Notes: generated by a model not told the origin, from the sequence alone. Shown: positions 21,084 through 30,394, numbered from the stretch's first letter. The stretch is 64,000 bases of DNA from an uncultured Blautia sp. (GCA_900539525.1 UQCM01000010.1:1-64000), one strand, 5' to 3'. Numbers and translations: made by a program.

Positions 21084-23832
21084 ATTAGCCAAGGAGTTGG
21101 GAAAGCAGAATAAGGATATTCTCAGCTTCCTGGCGGAAAAGGGAATCGAGGTAAAAAGTCATATGAGTTCGATAGAGAACGAGCAGATCGATTTAGTGAG
21201 AAAAGAGTTTACAAAGGCAGAGAATAAGGGAGATGCACCCGCATCCGCGCCTAAAAAGAAAAATATTACTCAGGTATTTCACCCGCAGAACAGCAGAACA
21301 GGTATGGGCCGGTCCGGACAAAAAAATGCAGGACGTCCGCAGGGAAGAGGCCAGCGTCCGCAGGGAGAACAGCCTGCAAGAACACAGCAGGCAGTAAAAC
21401 CGCAGACAAAAGATGTGCAGGCAGCCAGCGTGACAAATGAGCAGGGAAACAGACAACAGCCGGAGCAGCAGGCAAGAGGCCAGCAACCGAGACAGCAGCA
21501 GGGAAGAAACCAGGCAAAACCTCAGACCGAGACGCAGGGAAGAGGCCAGCGGCCACAGGGAGACCGCTCCCAGGGAGGCTATCAGGGAAATCGTTCCCAG
21601 GGAGGAAACCGCCCACAGGGAGACCGTTCACAGGGCGGCTATCAGGGGAACCGCTCTCAGGGAGGAAACCGTCCGCAGGGAGACCGTTCCCAGGGAGTAA
21701 ACCGTCCGCAGGGAGACCGTTCCCAGGGAGGCTATCAGGGCAATCGCTCTCAGGGAGGAAACCGCCCACAGGGCGACCGCTCACAGGGCGGCTATCAGGG
21801 CAATCGCTCCCAGGGAGGAAACCGTTCACAGGGAAGCCGTTCTCAGGCAATCCCGCAGGCACCGATCGAGCTGAAGCCGCTGACAAAAGAGTCAAGGACG
21901 AGAACTGATAAGGTGAAGCAGGAGCGGGTAGATAAATTTGAGCGTTTTGAGAAAAATGGCGGCCGTCCGAATCAGGGTGGCAACCGGCCGAACCAGAGGA
22001 ATAATAATAGCCGGAACGGAAAGAATAATGTTAAGCCTCCGGTAAAGCCGGCACCACAGGAGAAAAAAGCAGATGAGATCAGGACGATCACTCTTCCTGA
22101 GAGAATGACAATCGGAGAGCTGGCGGAAAAAATGAAGATTCCGGCATCCACGATCATCAAGAAGCTGTTCCTGGAAGGTGTCATGGTGACTGTAAACCAT
22201 GAAATTGATTACGACAAGGCAGAGGAGATTGCTCTGGAGTACAACTGCATCGCAGAGCAGGAAGAAAAGGTGGATGTCATTGAAGAACTCCTGAAGGAGA
22301 GCGAAGAGGATGAATCCAAAATGATTCCAAGACCTCCTGTCGTATGTGTTATGGGGCATGTAGACCACGGAAAGACTTCACTTCTGGATGCCATCCGGAA
22401 CACACATGTGATTGCCAAAGAGGCAGGTGGAATCACGCAGCATATCGGTGCTTATGTGGTCAGCGTTGACGGGCAGCGCATTACGTTTCTGGATACACCG
22501 GGACACGAGGCCTTTACTGCTATGCGTATGCGTGGCGCAAATGCGACAGATATTGCGATTCTTGTCGTTGCTGCAGATGATGGAGTCATGCCGCAGACAG
22601 TAGAGGCGATCAACCATGCAAAGGCTGCAGGAACGGAAATCATCGTAGCGATCAATAAGATCGATAAGCCGAGTGCCAATATTGAGAGAGTGAAACAGGA
22701 GCTTGCCGAGTATGAGCTTGTTCCGGAGGACTGGGGCGGAAGCACGGTTTTTGTACCTGTGTCCGCACATACACAGGAGGGAATCGATAACCTTCTGGAG
22801 ATGATTCTTCTGACAGCAGAAATGAGTGAGCTGAAAGCAAATCCGGACAGAGCGGCAAGAGGACTTGTTATTGAGGCAGAACTGGACAAAGGAAAAGGCC
22901 CCGTGGCAACTGTACTGGTACAGAAAGGCACCCTGCGTGTCGGTGATCCTGTGGCAGCAGGTTCCTGCTATGGAAAGGTTCGTGCGATGATGGACGATAA
23001 GGGAAGACGTGTCAAAGAGGCAGGACCGTCCACACCGGTGGAGATTCTCGGACTTTCCGATGTGCCGAATGCCGGTGAGATCTTTGTTGCGACTGCAAAT
23101 GAGAAAGAAGCGAGAAGCTTCGCGGAAACATTTATCAGCCAGAGCAGAGAAAAGCTTCTGGAGGAGACAAAGTCCAAGTCCCTGTCTTTAAATGATATTT
23201 TCGATCAGATTAAAGAAGGAAATTTAAAAGAGCTTGATCTTATCGTGAAAGCAGATGTACAGGGATCCGTTGAAGCAGTAAAACAGAGTCTTCTGAAGCT
23301 GTCAAATGAAGAAGTTGTTGTAAAGATCATCCATGGCGGCGTAGGTGCTATTAATGAATCTGATGTCAGTCTGGCCAGTGCATCCAATGCGATCATTATC
23401 GGTTTCAATGTACGTCCGGATGTGACTGCAAAGGCTACTGCAGAACGCGAAGGCGTAGACGTACGTCTGTATCGTGTGATCTATGATGCGATCGCGGATG
23501 TAGAGCGTGCGATGAAGGGAATGCTGGATCCGATCTTTGAAGAGAAGATCATCGGCCACGCAGAAGTGCGCCAGACCTTTAAAGCCTCCGGTGTGGGAAC
23601 CATTGCAGGTTCTTATATACTGGATGGTGTATTCCAGAGAGGATGCTCTGTACGCATTTCAAGAGAAGGCAAGCAGATCTATGAAGGCAGCCTTGCATCC
23701 CTGAAGCGGTTTAAAGATGATGTGAAGGAAGTAAAGGCAGGCTACGAGTGTGGTCTCGTATTTGAGAAATTTAATGATTTACAGGAATTCGATCAGGTGG
23801 AGGCATACACCATGGTTGAGGTTCCCAGATAG
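21061..23832 (+). CDS. infB: Translation initiation factor IF-2
   Basis: IF-2 brings initiator tRNA to the ribosome and hydrolyses GTP. The 923-residue protein starts MSKIRVHELAKELGKQ after GGAGG at 8 bases. The G domain begins near residue 420 with GHVDHGKTS, DTPGHEAF and NKIDK, followed by domains II, III and the fMet-tRNA-binding domain IV, ending AYTMVEVPR. Between the N-terminal helix domain and the conserved IF2_N repeat (about residues 65-345) is a long disordered linker rich in Gln, Gly, Arg, Asn. It includes tandem units like GDRSQGGYQGNRSQGGNRPQ encoded at about 21550-21850. Confidence 0.97.
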   Translation: MSKIRVHELAKELGKQNKDILSFLAEKGIEVKSHMSSIENEQIDLVRKEFTKAENKGDAPASAPKKKNITQVFHPQNSRTGMGRSGQKNAGRPQGRGQRPQGEQPARTQQAVKPQTKDVQAASVTNEQGNRQQPEQQARGQQPRQQQGRNQAKPQTETQGRGQRPQGDRSQGGYQGNRSQGGNRPQGDRSQGGYQGNRSQGGNRPQGDRSQGVNRPQGDRSQGGYQGNRSQGGNRPQGDRSQGGYQGNRSQGGNRSQGSRSQAIPQAPIELKPLTKESRTRTDKVKQERVDKFERFEKNGGRPNQGGNRPNQRNNNSRNGKNNVKPPVKPAPQEKKADEIRTITLPERMTIGELAEKMKIPASTIIKKLFLEGVMVTVNHEIDYDKAEEIALEYNCIAEQEEKVDVIEELLKESEEDESKMIPRPPVVCVMGHVDHGKTSLLDAIRNTHVIAKEAGGITQHIGAYVVSVDGQRITFLDTPGHEAFTAMRMRGANATDIAILVVAADDGVMPQTVEAINHAKAAGTEIIVAINKIDKPSANIERVKQELAEYELVPEDWGGSTVFVPVSAHTQEGIDNLLEMILLTAEMSELKANPDRAARGLVIEAELDKGKGPVATVLVQKGTLRVGDPVAAGSCYGKVRAMMDDKGRRVKEAGPSTPVEILGLSDVPNAGEIFVATANEKEARSFAETFISQSREKLLEETKSKSLSLNDIFDQIKEGNLKELDLIVKADVQGSVEAVKQSLLKLSNEEVVVKIIHGGVGAINESDVSLASASNAIIIGFNVRPDVTAKATAEREGVDVRLYRVIYDAIADVERAMKGMLDPIFEEKIIGHAEVRQTFKASGVGTIAGSYILDGVFQRGCSVRISREGKQIYEGSLASLKRFKDDVKEVKAGYECGLVFEKFNDLQEFDQVEAYTMVEVPR
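21555..21845 (+). repeat. Tandem coding repeat in the IF-2 linker
   Basis: The DNA repeats a unit of 60 bases encoding GDRSQGGYQGNRSQGGNRPQ about four times, one shortened (GDRSQGVNRPQ). Third-codon positions vary between units, so selection acts on the protein. The repeat will be prone to length change by slippage or recombination. Confidence 0.75.
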
Positions 23833-23848
23833 AAGGCAGGTTCTGTAG

Positions 23849-24202
23849 ATGAGGAAAAACAGTATAAAGAATACCCGCATCAACGGTGAAGTTCAGCGTG
23901 AGCTGAGCCGCATCATCAGCCGGGAGATCAAGGATCCGCGTATTCATCCCATGACCAGTGTGGTTGCTGTGGAGGTGGCACCGGATTTGAAGACCTGTAA
24001 GGCGTATATCAGTGTGCTTGGAGATGAGGAAGCGCAGAAGGATACGCTGGCAGGATTAAAAAGCGCGGTGGGATATATCCGCAGGGAACTGGCACGGTCG
24101 GTCAATCTGCGCAATACGCCGGAAATCCGTTTCGTGCTGGATCAGTCCATTGAATATGGTGTAAATATGTCAAAATTAATTGATGAGGTAACCGGAAAAT
24201 AG
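23849..24202 (+). CDS. rbfA: Ribosome-binding factor A
   Basis: RbfA helps mature the 5' end of 16S rRNA. The 117-residue KH-like protein shows the family pattern RINGEVQRELSRIISREIKDPRIHPMTSVVAVEV and ends with RFVLDQSIEYGVNMSKLI. It follows infB by 16 bases in the conserved order. Confidence 0.96.
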   Translation: MRKNSIKNTRINGEVQRELSRIISREIKDPRIHPMTSVVAVEVAPDLKTCKAYISVLGDEEAQKDTLAGLKSAVGYIRRELARSVNLRNTPEIRFVLDQSIEYGVNMSKLIDEVTGK

Positions 24203-24281
24203 CTTTCTGTTTCGCCGGAAAAAGTATTTTCGACGAAACAACAGGTATTTTCTGTGAGTTATAGGGATCATAAAAATAGGA

Positions 24282-25262
24282 ATGATGAAAATGATTGATT
24301 TAGCAGAAGAGTTAAAAAACATAAAAAGCACAGCCATCATCGGGCACGTCCGGCCTGACGGTGACTGTGTCGGATCCTGTGTGGGGCTGTATCTCTACAT
24401 AAAAGAGTATTTTCCACAGGTAGAGATGGCAGATGTTTATCTTGAAGAGACACCGCAGAGATTTTCATTCCTCAGGGGCACAGATCAGATTAAGAATTCC
24501 TGTGGTGAGGATAAGGTGTATGATCTGGTGATCTGCCTCGATGCCGGAGACGAAGGACGTCTGGGCGAAGCAGTAAAATACTTAAGGACTGCCGGGCGGA
24601 GTCTGTGTATCGACCATCATATCAGTAATACAGGTTATGCAGATGAAAACTATATTGTGCCGGAAGCCAGTTCAACCTCGGAACTGATCTGCAGACTTCT
24701 GGATCCGGACAGGATCACGAAAGAGATGGCGGAAGCACTGTATATGGGGATCGCCCACGATACAGGAGTCTTTCAGTATTCCTGCACATCTCCGGAGACG
24801 ATGCGGATTGCCGGAAATCTCATGGAAAAAGGGATTGATTTTTCGGGAATTGTGGAAAAAACATTTTTTCAGAAGAGCTATGTACAGAATCAGATCCTCG
24901 GACGGGCCCTGTTAGAAAGCATTCTGGTACTGGACGGAAAATGCATTTTCAGCGCTGTCCGAAAGAAGGAGATGGAATTCTATCAGGTGACTTCGGAAGA
25001 TCTGGAGGGAATTGTCAGCCAGCTGCGCAATACGAAGGGAGTGGAAGCCGCTATTTTTCTTTATGAATCCGGTAATCAGGAATACAGGGCAAGTATGCGG
25101 TCAAATGGAAATGTGGATGTATGTACCGTGGCATCTTATTTCGGAGGCGGAGGACATAAGCGTGCGGCAGGATGTACCATGCAGGGAACTCTGCATGATG
25201 TGATCAATAATCTGACGCTGCATATTGAACAGCAGCTGACAGGAGAGAAGGAACAACAGTGA
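24282..25262 (+). CDS. nrnA: DHH-family phosphoesterase (NrnA-like oligoribonuclease / pAp phosphatase)
   Basis: This 326-residue enzyme of the DHH-DHHA1 family degrades short RNA oligonucleotides and 3'-phosphoadenosine-5'-phosphate. Metal-binding motifs are GHVRPDGDCVGS, ICLDAGDEGR and IDHHISNTGYAD. The DHHA1 motif is SYFGGGGHKRAAG. Three ATG codons lie within ten bases (24282, 24285, 24291); the ribosome site AATAGGA fits 24291 best, so the true N-terminus may be three residues shorter. It ends overlapping truB by four bases. Confidence 0.93.
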   Translation: MMKMIDLAEELKNIKSTAIIGHVRPDGDCVGSCVGLYLYIKEYFPQVEMADVYLEETPQRFSFLRGTDQIKNSCGEDKVYDLVICLDAGDEGRLGEAVKYLRTAGRSLCIDHHISNTGYADENYIVPEASSTSELICRLLDPDRITKEMAEALYMGIAHDTGVFQYSCTSPETMRIAGNLMEKGIDFSGIVEKTFFQKSYVQNQILGRALLESILVLDGKCIFSAVRKKEMEFYQVTSEDLEGIVSQLRNTKGVEAAIFLYESGNQEYRASMRSNGNVDVCTVASYFGGGGHKRAAGCTMQGTLHDVINNLTLHIEQQLTGEKEQQ

Positions 25263-26164
25263 TTCACGGAATTATTAATGTATACAAAGAAAAAGGATAT
25301 ACATCTCATGATGTGGTTGCGAGATTGAGAAGAATTCTTGGACAGAAAAAAATAGGGCATACGGGAACGCTCGATCCGGATGCGGAAGGAGTATTGCCGG
25401 TGTGTCTTGGAAAGGCAACCAAAGTGTGTGATCTGCTGGCAGACAAGGATAAAGTGTATCAGGCTATTCTGCTTCTCGGACAGACGACGGACACACAGGA
25501 CGTGTCCGGTAGAGTCATAAAGACTGAGGATGTGACATCCTCAATCAAAGAGATCTATGAGGCAATTCAGTCTTTTAAAGGAGAATATGATCAGATACCG
25601 CCAATGTATTCTGCTCTGAAGGTGAATGGTAAGAAGCTTTACGAACTGGCGAGGGAAGGCAAGACAGTGGAGCGCAGAGCAAGAAAAGTCCATATTCATG
25701 GAATCAGGATCCATGAAATTGTACTTCCCAGAGTTTCTATGACAGTGGAATGCTCGAAAGGAACTTATATACGGACACTCTGTCATGATATCGGAGAGAA
25801 ACTGGGCTGCGGAGGCTGCATGGAGCAGCTTTTGCGTACACAGGTAGGACCTTTTTTCATAGAAGACAGTCTGAAACTGGATGAAATTGAGATTTTGCAG
25901 GATCTTGGACAGCTTTCCGAGCATGTGTGGGCGATCGACAGTATGTTCTCTATGTATCCGGAGATTGTGATTAAGAGAGAATTTCAGAAAATGCTTGAAA
26001 ATGGAAATCCATTTTACACCAGACAGATACAGAAGGGCAGCCTGCCAGGGCAGGATGGTCCTGTGCGTGTGTATGATATGGATCACAATTTCTATGCACT
26101 TTATGAATATCTGAAAAAAGAAAACCGGTTTAAGCCGATCAAGATGTTTTTCGAACAGAACTGA
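25259..26164 (+). CDS. truB: tRNA pseudouridine(55) synthase TruB
   Basis: TruB makes pseudouridine 55 in the T-loop of tRNAs. The 301-residue protein has GIINVYKEKGYTSHDVV and the catalytic motif HTGTLDPDAEGVLPVCLGKATK, with Asp in the TLDP motif. C-terminal PUA-like residues follow (RVYDMDHNFYALYEY). It starts with GTG overlapping the nrnA stop codon (GTGA), with AGGAGAGAAGG upstream. Confidence 0.96.
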   Translation: MIHGIINVYKEKGYTSHDVVARLRRILGQKKIGHTGTLDPDAEGVLPVCLGKATKVCDLLADKDKVYQAILLLGQTTDTQDVSGRVIKTEDVTSSIKEIYEAIQSFKGEYDQIPPMYSALKVNGKKLYELAREGKTVERRARKVHIHGIRIHEIVLPRVSMTVECSKGTYIRTLCHDIGEKLGCGGCMEQLLRTQVGPFFIEDSLKLDEIEILQDLGQLSEHVWAIDSMFSMYPEIVIKREFQKMLENGNPFYTRQIQKGSLPGQDGPVRVYDMDHNFYALYEYLKKENRFKPIKMFFEQN

Positions 26165-26180
26165 CGTACGGGAGGAAGTT

Positions 26181-27062
26181 ATGGAGTATATGCAGGGACC
26201 GGGGGGCTTTTATGTGGAGAATGATACAGCAGTTACGATGGGAAAATTCGACGGACTGCATCGGGGACATCAGAAGCTGATCGGGAGAATACGAAAGCTT
26301 GAGAACAGGGATTGCAAAAGTGTGGTTTTCACTCTGAACCGTATGGAGAAAAGACAGATTCTGACGGATGCAGAGCGGAAAGAAATGGCAGAAAGGCTGG
26401 GAGTTCAATATCTGATCGATTGTCCGCTGGTGCAGGAAATCAGTCAGATGGAACCGGAGACATTCGTTGAGGAAATTCTGGTTCGCAGACTTCATGCAAA
26501 GCATCTGATCGTGGGTACGGATTTCAGGTTTGGATACCAGCGCAGAGGAGATTATAAGCTGTTGCGAGGGCTTCAGAGAAAATATGATTTCTATGTGGAA
26601 GTAGTCAAAAAAGAGCAGTACCACGGCCGCGATATCAGCAGTACTTATGTCAGGGAGGAGCTGGCAGACGGGCACGTAGAAACAGTGAATGATCTTTTGG
26701 GGTATCCTTTTTTTGTTTCGGGCGAGGTTCTTCATGGCAGAAGAGGGGATCGTATCCATGGAATACAGGCGGTAAATCTGATTACCTCTACCAGGAAGCT
26801 GCTGCCTCCGGATGGGGTTTATGTTACACAGACCAGAATCGGTGAGCAGTATATTCCGGGAATTACCTATATTGGCGGAAATGTGGAAGAAGGAAAACAC
26901 TTCCGCGGGATTGAGACCTTTCTTATTGATTTTGACCGGGATTTATTCGGGGAAACGATCGAGGTACAGTTTCTGAAGTTTTTGCGTCCTGAGATGGAAG
27001 ATGAGTGTACAGCTGCGAAGCTGAAAGATATTTCTGCCGGGAAGGAGTATTTTGGTGAATAG
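26181..27062 (+). CDS. ribF: Bifunctional riboflavin kinase / FAD synthetase
   Basis: RibF converts riboflavin to FMN and FAD. The 293-residue protein has the N-terminal adenylyltransferase domain (VTMGKFDGLHRGHQKLIGR, then SSTYVREELADGHV) and the C-terminal flavokinase domain (GEVLHGRRGDRIHGIQAVNL, GGNVEEGKHFRGIETFLIDF). The flavokinase PTAN motif is changed to AVN-type residues, a divergence at a normally strict Thr; activity should be checked. It follows truB by 16 bases. Confidence 0.93.
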   Translation: MEYMQGPGGFYVENDTAVTMGKFDGLHRGHQKLIGRIRKLENRDCKSVVFTLNRMEKRQILTDAERKEMAERLGVQYLIDCPLVQEISQMEPETFVEEILVRRLHAKHLIVGTDFRFGYQRRGDYKLLRGLQRKYDFYVEVVKKEQYHGRDISSTYVREELADGHVETVNDLLGYPFFVSGEVLHGRRGDRIHGIQAVNLITSTRKLLPPDGVYVTQTRIGEQYIPGITYIGGNVEEGKHFRGIETFLIDFDRDLFGETIEVQFLKFLRPEMEDECTAAKLKDISAGKEYFGE

Positions 27063-27498
27063 TTTTGTTTGGACACTGAGCTTTGTGTTAATGATCGGAG
27101 GAGGAATAGCGGTAGCGGCATCTGCCATGAGCCGTTCCTATGCGCAGAAGCAGCAGAAATATAAAGGAAGAGCTGTTGCAACCGTAGTTGAGATCGTGGC
27201 AGATGAGCCGGATCGAAAAGGACAGGCAAAGGGAATCCATGACTATTTTTATGCTGTTTTTGCATACTATGCAGACGGCAGATTATATAAGAAGCGCTAT
27301 GAAAAGGGCGGGAATCCCTGTCCGTTTGTCATGAATGAGAGAATCGAGATCCAGTATGATACAGAGAATCCAGGGAGCTTTATGATTCACAGAAAGACGC
27401 AGATGAACTATCTGTCTCTTGCATTGTACTATGGTGGTATGTGTGTCTGTCTGGCGGGGGGAGCACTGTTTCTGATGGCAGCCATGCGTATATTGTGA
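27055..27498 (+). CDS. DUF3592 family membrane protein
   Basis: This 147-residue protein has an N-terminal hydrophobic helix, an extracytoplasmic beta-rich middle (GRAVATVVEIVADEP, VFAYYADGRLYKKRYEKGG, IQYDTENPGSF) and a C-terminal membrane helix. This is the DUF3592 layout. GTG 27055 has AAGGAG 8 bases upstream and overlaps the ribF end. The function is not known. It closes the ribF operon before repeat C and the rpsO promoter. Confidence 0.72.
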   Translation: MNSFVWTLSFVLMIGGGIAVAASAMSRSYAQKQQKYKGRAVATVVEIVADEPDRKGQAKGIHDYFYAVFAYYADGRLYKKRYEKGGNPCPFVMNERIEIQYDTENPGSFMIHRKTQMNYLSLALYYGGMCVCLAGGALFLMAAMRIL

Positions 27499-27635
27499 TG
27501 AGCCAAGGGACATAAACATGCTTGCATGTATTTTATATCTATGAGTCTCGCAAAACATGAGCAAGTAGCAATTTTTCGAAGAAAAATGAGCGAAATTCGA
27601 ATGTTTTCGGATTTTGGGAGCGCGGAAAAAAGTAG
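27499..27635. mobile_element. Repeat family C, reversed partial copy
   Basis: Starting GAGCCAAGGGACATAAACATG, this stretch is the reverse complement of the right half of the copy at 33672-33865. Shared parts include the hairpin ATGCTTGCAT, GCAAAACATGAGCAAGTAGC and TTTTTCGAAGAAAAATGAGC. It begins at the stop codon of the DUF3592 gene and ends at the rpsO promoter. Confidence 0.7.
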
Positions 27636-27664
27636 TTGACTCCAATAACTTCCTGTGGTAGACT
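27636..27664 (+). promoter_or_regulatory. Promoter of rpsO
   Basis: TTGACT and TAGACT are 17 bases apart; the leader to rpsO is about 85 bases. Confidence 0.6.
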
Positions 27665-27671
27665 GGATGAG

Positions 27672-27745
27672 TGTTAAATTTAGCCGATATTCAGAGCTTT
27701 GGAAACTCCGACCGGTTCTTAATATCAGGCGGTTGATAATTCAGG
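27672..27745 (+). promoter_or_regulatory. Probable structured rpsO leader
   Basis: GATATT near 27686 and AATATC near 27721 can pair around an inner stem containing CTTTGGAAACTCCG. Ribosomal protein S15 represses its own mRNA through leader structures in several bacteria. The pairing is seen in the sequence; autoregulation here is inference. Confidence 0.35.
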
Positions 27746-27754
27746 AGGAATGAT

Positions 27755-28021
27755 ATGATTTCAAAGGAAAAGAAAACAGCAATTATTCAAGAGTATGGAA
27801 GGACACCGGGTGATACAGGTTCACCGGAGGTTCAGATCGCTATTCTGACAGCAAGGATCCAGGAGCTCACAGAGCATTTAAAGGTTCATCAGAAGGATCA
27901 TCATTCAAGAAGAGGTCTTCTGAAAATGGTAGGTCAGAGACGTGGTCTTCTGGCATATTTAAAGAAAACCGATCTGGAAGGATACCGTGCTTTAATTGCC
28001 AAGTTAGGAATCAGAAAATAA
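27755..28021 (+). CDS. rpsO: 30S ribosomal protein S15
   Basis: S15 binds 16S rRNA in the central domain. At 88 residues it is full length, with GDTGSPEVQIAILTARIQELTEHLKVH and DHHSRRGLLKMVGQRRGLLAYLKK, all family-invariant blocks. AGGAGG precedes the ATG. Confidence 0.99.
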   Translation: MISKEKKTAIIQEYGRTPGDTGSPEVQIAILTARIQELTEHLKVHQKDHHSRRGLLKMVGQRRGLLAYLKKTDLEGYRALIAKLGIRK

Positions 28022-28032
28022 TTTGTTTCAAA

Positions 28033-28062
28033 GGGGGCGGGAGAGATTCCGTCCCGTTTTTA
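28033..28062 (+). terminator. Possible terminator after rpsO
   Basis: GGCGGGA and TCCCGTT pair across a 9-base loop, followed by TTTTTAA. A stronger hairpin follows at 28121. Confidence 0.45.
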
Positions 28063-28120
28063 ACGTACAAATGTAACGATTGATCATTGTCTGCGAAGGT
28101 AGGCCGGGACCACTGAAAAG

Positions 28121-28145
28121 CAGATATCCGCGGATGTCTGTTTTT
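28121..28145 (+). terminator. Hairpin terminator or attenuator between rpsO and pnp
   Basis: CAGATATCCG-CGGATGTCTG is a nearly perfect stem followed by five T, 50 bases before pnp. In many bacteria rpsO and pnp are co-transcribed, so this could attenuate or serve as a processing site. Confidence 0.6.
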
Positions 28146-28194
28146 CAGTTGTTTCGGATCACGATGCAGACAGTCACAGAAAAAGGAGAATACC

Positions 28195-30279
28195 ATGTAT
28201 AAAAGTTTTTCAATGGAACTTGCCGGAAGAACTCTGACGGTTGATGTAGACAGAGTGGCAAAACAGGCAAACGGTGCAGTACTTATGCACTATGGAGATA
28301 CTACAGTACTGGCAACAGCAACAGCTTCCGAGAAGCCGAGAGAGGGAATTGATTTCTTTCCTTTAAGCGTAGAATATAATGAAAGATTGTATTCAGTCGG
28401 AAAGATTCCGGGCGGATTCAACAAACGGGAGGGAAAGGCATCTGAAAATGCTATCCTGACCTGTCGTGTTATTGACCGTCCGATGCGCCCGCTGTTTCCA
28501 AAGGATTATCGAAATGATGTTACTTTAGAGAATCTTGTGCTTTCCGTAGATCAGGATTGCAGCCCGGAGCTGACAGCTATGCTGGGATCAGCCATTGCAG
28601 CTACGATTTCGGACATTCCGTTTGATGGTCCCTGTGCAACGACACAGGTAGGTCTGGTAGACGGAGCATTTGTATTCAACCCTACGGCGGCACAGAAAGA
28701 GGCTTCTGACCTGCAGCTTACGGTTGCATCCACCAGAGATAAGGTCATTATGATCGAAGCCGGAGCAAATGAAGTTCCGGAGGCAAAGATGATCGACGCA
28801 ATTTTTGCAGCCCATGAGGTGAATCAGGAGATCATCCGGTTCATAGACACGATTGTGGCTGAATGCGGAAAAGAGAAGCACAGCTATACCAGCTTTGCCG
28901 TACCTGAGGAGCTGTTTTCTGCGATCAGAGAAATTGTTCCTCCGGAAGAGATGGAGGTTGCGGTATTCACGGATGACAAGCAGACAAGAGAAGCGAATAT
29001 CCGTGCGATCACAGACAGGCTGGAGCAGGCATTTGCAGACAATGAGGAGTGGCTGTCTTTCCTTGGTGAAGCCGTATACCAGTATCAGAAGAAGACTGTC
29101 CGTAAGATGATATTAAAGGATCATAAACGTCCGGACGGCCGTGAGATCACGCAGATCCGTCCACTGGCAGCAGAAGTGGATCTGATCCCGAGGGTACACG
29201 GTTCCGCTATGTTTACACGTGGACAGACACAGATCTGTACGATCACGACACTGGCACCTCTCTCCGAGGCTCAGAGACTGGATGGCCTGGATGAGGCAGA
29301 GACCAGTAAACGTTATATGCATCATTATAACTTCCCGAGCTATTCGGTTGGTGAGACAAGGCCTTCGAGAGGACCGGGGCGCCGCGAGATCGGACATGGA
29401 GCGCTGGCTGAGAGGGCACTTGTTCCGGTACTTCCGAGCGAGGAGGAGTTCCCGTATGCGATCCGTACCGTGTCTGAGACCTTTGAGTCAAACGGTTCCA
29501 CCTCCCAGGCCAGTATCTGTGCATCTACCATGTCACTGATGGCTGCAGGCGTGCCGATCAGGCGTCCGGTAGCAGGTATATCCTGTGGTCTGGTGACCGG
29601 TGATACAGATGATGATTATCTGGTTCTTACCGATATTCAGGGACTGGAGGATTTCTTTGGAGATATGGACTTTAAGGTGGCAGGTACCGACAATGGCATC
29701 ACAGCGATTCAGATGGATATCAAGATCCATGGCCTGACCAGAGCAATCATTGAGGAAGCGATTGCCAGAACGAAAGAGGCAAGGACCTTTATCCTGCACG
29801 GAGTTATGGAGGCAGCGATCGCTGAGCCAAGACCCGAGGTTGGTCCCTATGCACCGAAGATTGTTCAGATTCAGATCGATCCTCAGAAAATTGGTGATGT
29901 GGTCGGACAGAGAGGCAAGACGATCAATGCGATCATTGAACAGACCGGCGTGAAGATCGATATTACAGATGACGGCGCAGTTTCCATCTGTGGAACGGAG
30001 CAGGCTGCCATGGATAAGGCAGTAGAACTGATCCGTATCATCACTACGGACTTTGAAAAGGGACAGGTTCTTACTGGAAAGGTAGTCAGTATCAAGGAAT
30101 TTGGTGCATTTCTTGAATTTGCTCCGGGTAAAGAGGGAATGGTTCATATTTCCAAGATCGCGAAGGAAAGAATCAATCATGTAGAGGATGTTCTGACTCT
30201 GGGAGATACAGTGAAAGCAGTCTGCCTTGGAAAAGATAAGATGGGAAGAATCAGCTTCAGTATCAAAGATGTAAAATAA
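28195..30279 (+). CDS. pnp: Polyribonucleotide nucleotidyltransferase (PNPase)
   Basis: PNPase is the phosphorolytic 3'-5' exoribonuclease of mRNA decay. The 694-residue protein has two RNase PH domains (ETGKMAKQANGAVL-type start; RGQTQICTITTLAP; RGPGRREIGHGALAERALVPVLP), then a KH domain (DPQKIGDVVGQRGKTINAI) and an S1 domain (GQVLTGKVVSIKEFGAFLEFAPGKEG). It has standard length with intact catalytic region. It sits downstream of rpsO as in most bacteria. Confidence 0.97.
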   Translation: MYKSFSMELAGRTLTVDVDRVAKQANGAVLMHYGDTTVLATATASEKPREGIDFFPLSVEYNERLYSVGKIPGGFNKREGKASENAILTCRVIDRPMRPLFPKDYRNDVTLENLVLSVDQDCSPELTAMLGSAIAATISDIPFDGPCATTQVGLVDGAFVFNPTAAQKEASDLQLTVASTRDKVIMIEAGANEVPEAKMIDAIFAAHEVNQEIIRFIDTIVAECGKEKHSYTSFAVPEELFSAIREIVPPEEMEVAVFTDDKQTREANIRAITDRLEQAFADNEEWLSFLGEAVYQYQKKTVRKMILKDHKRPDGREITQIRPLAAEVDLIPRVHGSAMFTRGQTQICTITTLAPLSEAQRLDGLDEAETSKRYMHHYNFPSYSVGETRPSRGPGRREIGHGALAERALVPVLPSEEEFPYAIRTVSETFESNGSTSQASICASTMSLMAAGVPIRRPVAGISCGLVTGDTDDDYLVLTDIQGLEDFFGDMDFKVAGTDNGITAIQMDIKIHGLTRAIIEEAIARTKEARTFILHGVMEAAIAEPRPEVGPYAPKIVQIQIDPQKIGDVVGQRGKTINAIIEQTGVKIDITDDGAVSICGTEQAAMDKAVELIRIITTDFEKGQVLTGKVVSIKEFGAFLEFAPGKEGMVHISKIAKERINHVEDVLTLGDTVKAVCLGKDKMGRISFSIKDVK

Positions 30280-30280
30280 T

Positions 30281-30340
30281 GTTGGGGTTAAGAGCATTTG
30301 ACCTCTTGATGCCTTCGGATTTAGGAAGCGTAAAATAAAG
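30281..30340. repeat. Repeat family E, partial
   Basis: TTGGGGTTAAGAGCATTTGACC then TTGATGCCTTCGGATTT and AGGAAGCG resemble the stretch at 61259-61345 and the ends at 27597 and 33364. It lies between pnp and the T-box promoter. Confidence 0.4.
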
Positions 30341-30342
30341 TA

Positions 30343-30371
30343 TTGACAATTTGGATAAAAAGTACTAAACT
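30343..30371 (+). promoter_or_regulatory. Promoter of the T-box-controlled trpXYZ operon
   Basis: A consensus TTGACA is followed after 17 bases by TAAACT. Transcription would begin near 30378, just before the T-box. Confidence 0.65.
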
Positions 30372-30394
30372 GTACAACAACAGATGAAACCGTT

